Below are positions 35,501 through 47,500 of a stretch of 64,000 nt of DNA, in pieces (position 1 is the first letter of the stretch; each line of letters begins with the position of its first letter). The translations under genes were made by a program, and so were the position numbers. Source of the stretch: Strongylocentrotus droebachiensis (Eukaryota > Echinodermata > Echinoidea > Camarodonta > Strongylocentrotidae); the NCBI GenBank assembly GCA_035222895.1, contig JAVYIG010006520.1, forward strand, positions 1-64,000, read 5' to 3'. Under the pieces are notes generated by a model that saw nothing but the letters and a program-made list of their open reading frames with translations, had not been told where the DNA came from and searched no databases.

Positions 35501-38500
35501 AGTTTGATACAGAACTTCGTACATTTATTTAAACATAAAAACTGTGTCAATCTATAAGAGAAATTTCAGTCAAGGCAGTATTAATAAGTGGGGGACAGAA
35601 GATTCTTGAATATCATCACTTGTTGGTCGAGAGCAATACAAGTTATCAGACGAATTGGGAGTACATGTACTTCATTGCATATGTGACATGACAAACCCAG
35701 TGGGGCCTGATATATGCTGCAACAAAACACTCATTTGATTAAAATGAGAATACAATGTAGATCTTTTTACAAATAGATTGACTGTACAAATGTACAAAGA
35801 TCAACATTGAAACGCTCAATAATTAGTAAACTTTTTAGAAGGAAATATGAAACCCCTTGTGTTCAATCAGAGTTGATGTAGTATTACCAAAAAGGCAAGT
35901 TATCTATTCAAGCCGCAATTTTTTTTTTTAATGTATGAAAAGTGGTTGAAATAAATAACTAAAATATATTACCATTTTGAAGCAATTCTGGCTCTTCACC
36001 TGACTCTGCTCTTGATCCAGCTTTGGCTGACCCAGGTTCAAGCTCTGAAATGGAAAATAATATTTCTGTGATTGATTGCTTGAAAAGACCTGAAGACGGG
36101 AAATGATACGAAAATACCAAAAAAATTAAAAACTTAAAATTGACATTGAAAAATATCTTATTTCTTTTATAATTATATGGGAACATATTTGTTGAATTGA
36201 AATAAAATATGAATAACAATATTGAAAAATATCTTATTTCTTTTATAATTATATGGGAACATATTTGTTGAATTGAAATAAAATATGAATAACAATAGTA
36301 TATGTACATGCATATCATACACCATAATACAAAAGTAGGCAATGTCAACTGTGTATGTGAATCAATTAATAACCTCAAGACTGCATTGTTACTCATATCA
36401 GCCAGTCTGAATCGGGCGCACCAACCTACATCATCCGATTGGAATAAATTTGAATACATGGTCTTTTCCATCTGTACACAGCTAGGTTAGTAAACAGACA
36501 GATGGGTTATTGCCTCAATATGGCACCTAGCTGCACCTTCGGAGGATGGGGGCATAACAAATAAACTGATTATTACCTTGTGGGATTGAAGTGTGAACAG
36601 GGACTTCATCATCATTTCCACTTTCAACACTCACTGTAAAAAAAGCAAGGGAGATAAAAACATTTTTAATTATTAATTGTACTTACTAGTATAAACATCC
36701 TAAACTCCCTATGAATTGATGCCCTACACTGTGTGATCGTCAATTTTAAAACTATGAAAAGAAAACTTTGAAACATAAGCAATATATTGATTGATTGATC
36801 AATTTTATTTCTCATATCATGTAAAAAGCAAACAAAGAAGCGTAAATATAAGTACATTCAGAAACAACATAATACAAAGAAAATACAATGTACAGTTTAA
36901 ATTAATTAGATAATACAGTCTTGGTGACATAATTACATGAATGTAATATTAAGATAATGAAAAGAGAAATAAGGGAAGACCAAAAAGCTATATCAAGTTC
37001 TCTCATCACTTAATGGATGTTGATTAAAAAAAACGTGGTAAAACTCTGTATATAAGGCGCGGGCTAAGGTACAACTGTGCAAAAGCCTAATTTGCACAAA
37101 GTAAACAATTACTCGTTTACGCTAAACCACTAAAAGAGTCCCAGCTTAACTGTAAATTTTCGCTTTACAAACCACCAAATGAAAATGTCAATTTTAAGAA
37201 GAAGAGTTTTTATAACTCATAAATATTGCAGTTAGTTGTCAAAACCTGTTTTAATATATAATTTACATAAATATACCATATAATTACCTTGCTCATCGGC
37301 ATTTAGAGTATCCAGCGACTTCCCTCTCAGCTTGGATAAGTCCCCCTTTTCCATCGCCATAAGCAACTTGGCAACCTTCGCTATTTGCAGAGTATTCTCA
37401 GGTAGTCTGTAATATTCACGGTGCACTGATATTGTGTGTCCCATATAGTTAGCAACCTGCTCCAGCTGATTCTCATCCAAGTTTAGCAGTTGTGTCATGG
37501 TTGCTATGTGCTTTCTTAGCCTTGTTGTTGTCAGGTTCTTTGGAAACTTCGCCCCGCAGTCATTTGCAAAGTGGTGCAGGCAACTGTGTGCTGACATTGG
37601 TTTTTCACTGTCATTGTAAGCTCTTGAGAAGACAAAGTCATTTTGGGGATTAATTCCAGCCTCTTTCCTAGTGTTCACAAGGAGATCAACTCCTTCTTTT
37701 AAGGTGGCAGTGAGTAGGATAGGCACTTTTCTTCCTCGCTTTCCTCTCATGACGACCCTTGTTAAAGAACCGCAAAGCTGCCTCTCAAATGTTGATAATG
37801 CCTCCAATACATCATCATCTGTAGCTGCATTTCCCTGGGTTTGGTCTTGGTAACTCTTGACCTTGAGCCTTTGCACCTCTCCACCCCTCCTCCTGTTGAA
37901 CAATGTTACTTGGGCCAATGTAACTTTGCAGTGGCGAAACCACCGTTCTTTAGTTACAAATTGCGTCATTTGTTGTCTGCTTTCTGCAGCTTCCCTCTCC
38001 AAACGTTTTTGTAACTTAACCACATCGTCTGTTAGTGGTAACACGGATGGTCTTTGCCATTTCTGCTCTTCTAGTGTTCTTAGGGCATGAGACGATACTG
38101 CGAATTTCCACTCAATCTCATACATGCGGATGAAGCCCTTTGCCTTCCCTTTCAAGAACTGGTCATTTGTCTCATATGCCTCCGAAAGCACAATCTCAGC
38201 ACATTTCCTGAGTGCATACCCAAGTTTGAGAGCCAATGATGGCGTCTTATAGCGATTGCCAGATTCATTGAATCCTGCTACTTTTCTTGCAGCTTCTGCA
38301 ACACACTTGAAATGAGCAGGGTTGATGCAACTATGCAGATCGGTGAGGTCTTTAGATACTTTCCTTACAGATTGAACCAGGCGTGCAAGTTCTCTCATTT
38401 TTTGTGAAATGTAACTGTGCAGATGTTTCTGATGACCATGAAGATGGAACAGTTTGGAACCAAATTTCATAATAAGAGAGTCATTTACGGCAATCAAGTG

Positions 38501-41500
38501 GATATCATCTTTTTTCTTTGATCGGGTCATGATATCATGTAACCCTTTCGATGCTCCATCCGGGGCTGGGAGTAGCATCATGCTAAGCTGTTGAAGCTGA
38601 CCATGGCTTCTTTCTCCAGCTTTTTTTTCAGATTTATGTGGGCAAACTTTATTATGTCGCCACATATCCCATCGAAGGAAAAATGCCAGACAGTGTCTAC
38701 AAGGCAAATAATCTGTGGCCTTCCTGAACTTTGCTTCATTTCTTGGAGGGCTGCGCCACGGTATGATATGCCCCTTCTTTTCTCTTAGTACTGTCATATT
38801 GTGATGATAGTCCCCTCTGTACCTCAGCCTGTCTAGGAGTAGCCTCCTTGCTTTAGACTTTTTTGGCAAGCTTATGGCTTTAGCAACCTCTAGTTCTTCA
38901 TAATGCTTGAACTCGAGGTGTCTTGCGATTTTAGACTCCATTTTTCCACAGTACACACAGCAGTGGGTCTTGTCCCAGATCCTCACTCCTGCGATATTAG
39001 ATGATAACTTCACCCGAGCCTTTCCAACTCTTGTTGGGGTTTTCTCTGCCGTTGGCGTGGTGGCATCACTATCTGACGAGTCTTCCATATTCTGCTGTTC
39101 ACCTTTTTCTGAGCTGGAAACTTTCCTCTTTTTCTGCCTTCTCTTCTTTTGATCTATTACATCTTGGGCATCTGAAATTGATGATATTTCAGAGTCTGAA
39201 CCTTCATTGCTGCACTCTCCTTTCCTTTTTAAGTGTAGTTCAATTGGTGAATCAGCCTCTGAAGTATCCAAATAATCAGTCTCTGGAATGTAATCAGACC
39301 CTCCATCTGATTCGTCTTGAGATTTCAAGTTATCTGAACTGGGAGAACTTTCAAAATTGTAGCTGTGCTGTCTTTTCCTTTCTAGCTGTATGTTCTGTGG
39401 ATCAGCACTGTTTGCTTGAGATAAATCAGTTTCCGGAACAATCTCTGATTCTGTTTCTAATTCATGTTGAGAATTCTGTGGATTGACACAAAAACGGTTC
39501 AGTTATAAAATTAACTGTACATATAAAATGCTATGCATAGTGAGGACAAGCAGTGAAGATATGAATGTAATATAAAGTGCTTAACAAAGTGAGGACAAGC
39601 AGTAAAGATCTAAGTGTTATAGATGAGCTATACATAGTGAGGACGAGCAGTGAAGATGTAAGTGTGAAAGATGAGCTATACATAGTGAGGACAAGCACTA
39701 AAGATGTAAGTGTGAAAGATGAGCTATACATAGTGAGGACAAGCAGTAAAGATGTAAGTGTTATAGATGAGCTATTATAGTGAGGACAAGCAGTAAAGAT
39801 GCGAGTGTGATAGATGTGCTAAACATAGTGATGACGAGCAGTAAAGATGTAAGTGTGATATAAAGTGCCAAACGTAGTGAGGACAAGCAGTACAAATGTA
39901 AGTGTGAAAGATGAACTATGCATAGTGAGGACAAGCAATGAAGATATGAATGTAATATAAAGTGCTTAACAAAGTGAGGACAAGCAGTAAAGATCTAAGT
40001 GTTATAGATAAGCTATACATAGTGAGGACGAGCAGTAAAGATCTAAGTGTTATAGATGAGCTATTATAGTGAGGACAAGCAGTAAAGATGTAAGTGTTAT
40101 AGATAAGCTATACATAGTGAGGACGAGCAGTAAAGATGTAAGTGTTATATAGATGAGCTATACAAAGTGAGGACAAGCAGTAAAGATGTAAGTGTTATAG
40201 ATAAGCTATACATAGTGAGGACGAGTAGTAAAGATGTAAGTGTTATAGATGAGCTATACATAGTGAGGACAAGCAGTAAAGATCTAAGTGTTATAGATAA
40301 GCTATACATAGTGAGGACGAGCAGTAAAGATGTAAGTGTTATATAGATGAGCTATACAAAGTGAGGACAGGCAGTAAAGATGTAAGTGTTATAGATGAGC
40401 TATACATAGTGAGGACAAGCAGTAAAGATGTAAATGTGATAGATGAGCTATACAGAGTGAGCACAAGCAGTAAAGATGTAAGTGTGAAAGATGAGCTATA
40501 CATAGTGAGGACAAGCAGTAAAGATGTAAGTGTGAAAGATGAGCTATACATAGTGAGGACAAGCAGTAAAGATGTAAGTGTGAAAGATGAGCTATACAGA
40601 GTGAGGACAAGCAGTGAAGATGTAAGTGTGAAAGATGAGCTATACATAGTGAGGACAAGCAGTAAAGATGTAAGTGTGAAAGATGAGCTATACATAGTGA
40701 GGACAAGCAGTAAAGATGTAAGTGTGAAAGATGAGCTATACATAGTGAGGACAAGCAGTAAACATGTAAGTGTTATAGATGAGCTATTATAGTGAGGACA
40801 AGCAGTAAAGATGTAAGTGTGAAAGATGAGCTATACATAGTGAGGACAAGCAGTAAAGATGTAAGTGTGAAAGATGAGCTATACATAGTGAGGACAAGCA
40901 GTAAAGATGTAAGTGTGAAAGATGAGCTATACAGAGTGAGGACAAGCAGTGAAGATGTAAGTGTGAAAGATGAGCTATACATAGTGAGGACAAGCAGTAA
41001 AGATGTAAGTGTGAAAGATGAGCTATACAGAGTGAGGACAAGCAGTAAAGATGTAAGTGTGAAAGATGAGCTATACATAGTGAGGACAAGCAGTAAAGAT
41101 GTAAGTGTGAAAGATGAGCTATACATAGTGAGGACAAGCAGTAAAGATGTAAGTGTGAAAGATGAGCTATACATAGTGAGGACAAGCAGTAAAGATGTAA
41201 GTGTGAAAGATGAGCTATACAAAGTGAGGACATGCAGTAAAGATGTAAGTGTGAAAGATGAGCTATACATAGTGAGGACATGCAGTAAAGATGTAAGTGT
41301 TATAGATGAGCTATACATAGTGAGGACAAGCAGTAAAGATGTAAATGTGATAGATGAGCTATACAGAGTGAGGACAAGCAGTAAAGATGTAAGTGTGAAA
41401 GATGAGCTATACATAGTGAGGACAAGCAGTAAAGATGTAAGTGTGAAAGATGAGCTATACATAGTGAGGACAAGCAGTGAAGATGTAAGTGTGAAAGATG

Positions 41501-44500
41501 AGCTATACATAGTGAGGACAAGCAGTAAAGATGTAAGTGTGAAAGATGAGCTATACATAGTGAGGACAAGCAGTAAAGATGTAAGTGTGAAAGATGAGCT
41601 ATACATAGTGAGGACAAGCAGTAAACATGTAAGTGTTATAGATGAGCTATTATAGTGAGGACAAGCAGTAAAGATGTAAGTGTGAAAGATGAGCTATACA
41701 TAGTGAGGACAAGCAGTAAAGATGTAAGTGTGAAAGATGAGCTATACATAGTGAGGACAAGCAGTAAAGATGTAAGTGTGAAAGATGAGCTATACATAGT
41801 GAGGACAAGCAGTAAAGATGTAAGTGTGAAAGATGAGCTATACATAGTGAGGACAAGCAGTAAAGATGTAAGTGTGAAAGATGAGCTATACATAGTGAGG
41901 ACAAGCAGTAAAGATGTAAGTGTGAAAGATGAGCTATACAAAGTGAGGACATGCAGTAAAGATGTAAGTGTGAAAGATGAGCTATACATAGTGAGGACAT
42001 GCAGTAAAGATGTAAGTGTTATAGATGAGCTATACATAGTGAGGACAAGCAGTAAAGATGTAAGTGTTATAGATGAGCTATTATAGTGAGGACAAGCAGT
42101 AAAGATGCGAGTGTGATAGATGTGCTAAACATAGTGATGACGAGCAGTAAAGATGCGAGTGTGATAGATGTGCTAAACATAGTGAGGACAAGCAGTAAAG
42201 ATGTAAGTGTGATATAAAGTGCCAAACGTAGTGAGGACAAGCAGCACAAATGTAAGTGTGAAAGATGAACTATACATAGTGAGGACAAGCAATGTAAGTG
42301 TGATATAAAGTGCTTAACAAAGTGAGGACAAGCAGTAAAGATGTAAGTGTGAAAGATGAGCTATACATAGTGAGGACAAGCAGTAAAGATGTAAGTGTGA
42401 TATAAAGTGCCAATTAAGTGTTATAGATGAGCTATACATAGTGAGGCAAGCAGTACAAATGTAAGTTTGAAAGATGAACTATGCATAGTGAGGACAAGCA
42501 GTGAAGATATGAATGTAATATAAAGTGCTTAACAAAGTGAGGACAAGCAGTGAAGATGTAAGTGTGAAAGATGAGCTATACATAGTGAGGACAAGCAGTA
42601 AAGATGTAAGTGTTATAGATGAGCTATACACAGTGAGGACAAGCAGTAAAGATGTAAATGTGATAGATGAGCTATACATAGTGAGGACAAGCAGTGAAGA
42701 TGTAAGTGTGAAAGATGAGCTATACATAGTGAGGACAAGCAGTGAAGATGTAAGTGTGAAAGATGAGCTATACATAGTGAGGACAAGCAGTAAAGATGTA
42801 AATGTGATAGATGAGCTATACAGAGTGAGGACAAGCACTAAAGATGTAAGTGTGAAAGATGAGCTATACAGAGTGAGGACAAGCAGTAAAGATGTAAGTG
42901 TGAAAGATGAGCTATACATAGTGAGGACAAGCACTAAAGATGTAAGTGTTATAGATGAGCTATACATAGTGAGGACAAGCAGTAAAGATGTAAGTGTTAT
43001 AGATGAGCTATTATAGTGAGGACAAGCAGTAAAGATGTAAGTGTGAAAGATGAGCTATACATAGTGAGGACAAGCACTAAAGATGTAAGTGTGAAAGATG
43101 AGCTATACATAGTGAGGACAAGCAGTAAAGATGTAAGTGTGCAAGATGAGCTATACATAGTGAGGACAAGCAGTAAAGATGTAAGTGTGAAAGATGAGCT
43201 ATACAGAGTGAGGACAAGCACTAAAGATGTAAGTGTTATAGATGAGCTACACATAGTGAGGACAAGCACTAAAGATGTAAGTGTGAAAGATGAGCTATAC
43301 ATAGTGAGGACAAGCAGTAAAGATGTAAGTGTTATAGATGAGCTATACATAGTGAGGACAAGCAGTAAAGATGTAAGTGTTATAGATGAGCTATACATAG
43401 TGAGGACAAGCAGTAAAGATGTAAGTGTGAAAAATGAGCTATACATAGTGAGGACAAGCAGTGAAGATGTAAGTGTGAAAGATGAGCTATACATAGTGAG
43501 GACAAGCAGTAAAAATATGAATGTGATATAAAGTGCTAAACATAGTGAGGACAATGTTAAATGGATATTAAAGTAATTTTTCCTTAATCGTTGCACTGCC
43601 TTTGTACACAGTTATGATTTTCCAGTAGATAGTTAAACTTAAAAATCCCAACACTTCTATCGTTCATATCTTTTTCACGAAAGGGAAATTTAGTTGGTAT
43701 AAAAAAAAAAATATATAACCTTCAGAGTGGATTTGTTCTTCCTCAGAGTTTCAAACATAACTAATATCCCAGAAAAACATAATTAAATAATAAATAATAA
43801 GGATATACAATTGCTGTTAAAGTAGTAAAATAATGTAACCCCCCCCCCCCCCCCCACCCCCCTCTATCTGTCTGCACCCCAGTCCCTGTACCGTATTCTT
43901 TTCAAATTTCTATCAAGGACAAAGTATACTTAAACTTATACATTAAGTACTTACAAGTATTTGCATTTCAATTTTAATTACTTACCAACTTAGCTGTCAG
44001 TTCCTCTCTCAGCCACCCCCCCCCCCCCCACCCCACAAGAATTTAAAAGGGGGAAATCAATAAAATAGCTATGAGAAAATTACTCAAGAACATACAAAAG
44101 AATGACAAATATAATGAAAAGAAGAAGAAGAAGAAGTAATAGAGCAAGAAAAAAATACAGAGTATTATGGAAAAAAGCAGGAAGAGAATATGAGGGTCGG
44201 GGAAGAAAAACATTAGTAAAAATAGGAGGAGATGAACGCGGAGCAGTAGGAGAAGGAGAGGAAGGAGGAGAAGGAGGAGGAGAGGAAGAAGGGGAAGGAG
44301 AATGAGAAGGGGGAAAGAGGACAAGAGAAGGAGGAGGAGCAAAGAGATAATTGCCTGAAAGATATGTAAGTGAAGATTCAGAGTAAGAAAAGGGGACAGG
44401 ATGTAGGGAAAGAGAATGAGAAAGAGAAGATGAGGAAGAAGAAAAAGTAACAGGAACGGGAGGAGTACGAGGAGAGTAGTTGAAAGGAAGAGAAAGAGCA

Positions 44501-47500
44501 GATGTGAAAGAAGAGGAAGGAGATATTGAAGAAGTGGGAGGTGGGAGGGGTGGTTTTAAGGAAACTACAGGTAGTGGTGAATGGAGCTGTGGGCACAGAT
44601 TAAAAAGAAACCAAAACCCTCAAGTCAACAAGTTTGAAATCAAAGTTCAGACAGAATAAAACAAGTCAGCACAAATGTGAATGGAATAAGAATGTTATGA
44701 CTATATGATTTTTCTATATGACATTTTTGACACGACCGTAGGTAGTGACATTAATTTGTTGACAACTCTCAATATGTTTTGTCCACGATTAATTTATGCA
44801 CCTGCTATTGCGATTTATATGTTTTCTATCGAATTTGTCTTCACTCATGTTTGTTATATTTGTTATGTGATATGATTTTTGCCAAAAAAAGATTAACAAA
44901 TAGGGTTATTGGGTACAATGATACATAGAAACAATGAATATTCTTACCCTATTAGAAGTCTTGTTTCTCAAACTTCTTGGAAAAGACAAGAAGGAAGGGT
45001 TCATTTTCCTTTAAATAAAGAACTTCTTACCCATCTTTCTGACTTCCTAATCCGTTATTCTTTTTCATTGCAAACTCACAATTTAAATAATGAAGTTCTT
45101 ACCTGAATTTTCAAATCCCTAATCCTTTCTTCTTCTTCCTCCGTCCTCCTCTGTTCCTCCTCTTCTTGTCTAACTCGTTCTTCCCTCTTTCGTTTCTCGG
45201 CCTCCCACTCAGCCTCCCACTCAGCCTCCTCTCTCAAACGTCTCTGTTCTGTTGTATACACCAATTGCTCTGCCATCTCACGTTCCCTCTGTCTGGCAGC
45301 ATCCTCCTTCATTGTTTCAAAATATTAGATCATTGGATAATCATTATAATTAGTGGTGGTTTGAAGTTTTGTCCACTTACAAATACTTATATCAGGCTTA
45401 CCAAAACACTTTACTTGGCAGACAAAATAATTTGTGTGAATGCTCAACTTTTTATTCTTAATTTGAAAACAAAATTGAATACAGTAAGTAACCGATAGTA
45501 ATCATATACTCAAGCTTTTTTTCTTTTCAGTGGAAAAAAGATCTACTTTCACCAAAAAAGTAGGCCACATTTTATAGGCTTTCAGCTTTCATAGGAATAA
45601 CAATTTAAACTCGCATCACATGTTGGCTTGCAATCATCCTCTTTCACATTCACCTCTGTCCCAGATGGTGGCTATTTGGAAGCAATATAAGAGATTTGAA
45701 CGAAAATGTAGAATGCAATATTAACCTATTTAAAGCTCTGTAATATCTTTTTTATGTAAAATAAAGCAAGGTCATCATAAAAGTAGCTTAAACATTGTGA
45801 GGTCCATATTTGTTAGGTTTCTTTTATAGCAAGTCTACACATTGTAAGGTTCATTTTTGTTAGTTTAGTTTAGTAAAAATTTCTTTGCACAATGTTATAC
45901 ATTTTAGGTCCATGTATCTTTGTTAAGCTATACCAAGTTCAGCAAATTATAACATTGGCTTATCCCACGGTAATAAAAGGTCCACCTTGTTAGGTTACAA
46001 TCATTTTGGAATTATCTTGGAAGTCAAACAGCCACCTTTACTAGATTAGTTGATCAATTGTAGTCACTGTTCGGTCCACTTTCATTTGTTTAGCTAGATT
46101 ATCAAGTCCATGCTGAGTAAGGTATCTTTCTTTTCCTTTAAAACTTTAGCTTAGACCAGCGAAAACACTCAAGGTGAGGTCCACTTTGTTAGCTCAGTAT
46201 AGCACATCTACAAATTATAAGGTCCACCTTTGTGTATTAAGTAAGCAGTTTTAAACACTAAATTAATATCTTGAATGTCAGAAAGTTCACCCTTTAGCAA
46301 ATCTATATATGAGAATAAACAAACAAAACATGTACCTGTCGCCATGGTAAGTTTCCGACGCCATAATCGTATCTCAATTCAACGCCAGGTCTAAGATCCA
46401 CTAGTGCAAATAAGCACAGATGTGGATGTGGAAGACTAGAACTGACTTTCTTCATAACACAGTTTGGGTGGATGTGATCGTCATTCACCCACCTTGCCAG
46501 GCATGAATCTTCCTCTGACGCATCAATACTGGAAAGAGTGAAAATATCAAGCACACAAACGATGACAGTAGGCTACTGGTAGTAACTAAACTCCCTTACC
46601 TGTCCCATTAGATAAACCACTGTACTATGAGTATTGGTGGTGCGAAATAACTGACACCTTAAGGTCCTACATAACTTAAGGAAACCAACATGACTCGAGA
46701 TTGGTATGCAAGATTGAAAAAGATTCATCCTTGAACTACGGTAGTGACAATTCTATAAATTATAATGTAAGTAAACAAGTAGATATTTCATTTCATAAAT
46801 GTCTTCTTTTTCCAAGGTGATTGGGCATGCTTGTTCTTCTTGTTTAAGCTGAGTAGCTAACAGAGGATAGTTATTTGCTCAACTATAATGGACCTATCCA
46901 AATATGATAAATCCTAAAACTGCCCATGAAACAAGCAGAATACTTTGTCACTGAAAATACTAAAGTCAAGGAGATATACTAATCTAAATTACTTACCGAT
47001 ACTTTGTACTATTGTGAGAAAAATGGAAAACATAGTCCACATTTTCTTCATCTTCATCAGGAGCAATGGTCAGATCCCCACGGTACTCAAGGAGAAAGCT
47101 TCCCTTGAAAAAGGGTATTGTTGTGACAAGGCCATATCCTAAAAATGGAGAAGGAAAATTGCATTTCAAAATATTTACATTTTCCCCAAACCATGCAAGC
47201 TTCCAATAGTACTATGTTTAATAGAATTAAAATGTTGTCATTATCATTTGCCTGGTCTGTTCTGGTGCCATTAGCCAGAGGAAATGTGTGCTTTCCTGGA
47301 CGGTCCATGGGGATTCCCCTTTACAAAATTAATTCAAACCATTGCAGTTCCTCCAAGTAGCACATGAGATGTTTCTAGGGTATATGGTGCTTGTCAAGTA
47401 CAATGAAATTTAAAATCTATCCCCAGCCCATTCATACTCGGATGACATTAACCTGGTGAATGTTGTCATTTAGATTTGCAAATGAAAACATGAATTTCTT

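Noticed and set aside
35959-36471. 170-codon minus-strand frame
   Set aside because: Only its end overlaps a real exon (35973-36044). The rest is AT-rich intron containing the 75-bp tandem duplication.
39525-43560. CRISPR-like look of regularly spaced repeats
   Set aside because: The units are contiguous, with no unique spacers, and the window is clearly eukaryotic.
40339-43596. Long open frames on both strands across the 48-bp repeats
   Set aside because: A period divisible by three with a stop-free unit opens frames automatically on both strands. There is no start context, splice logic or non-repetitive domain, and the array is an intron of a well-supported gene.
43997-44600. Leu/Phe/Ser-rich and Arg/Gly/Glu-rich frames in the purine tract
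   Set aside because: They follow from homopurine composition; no motif or splice site supports them.
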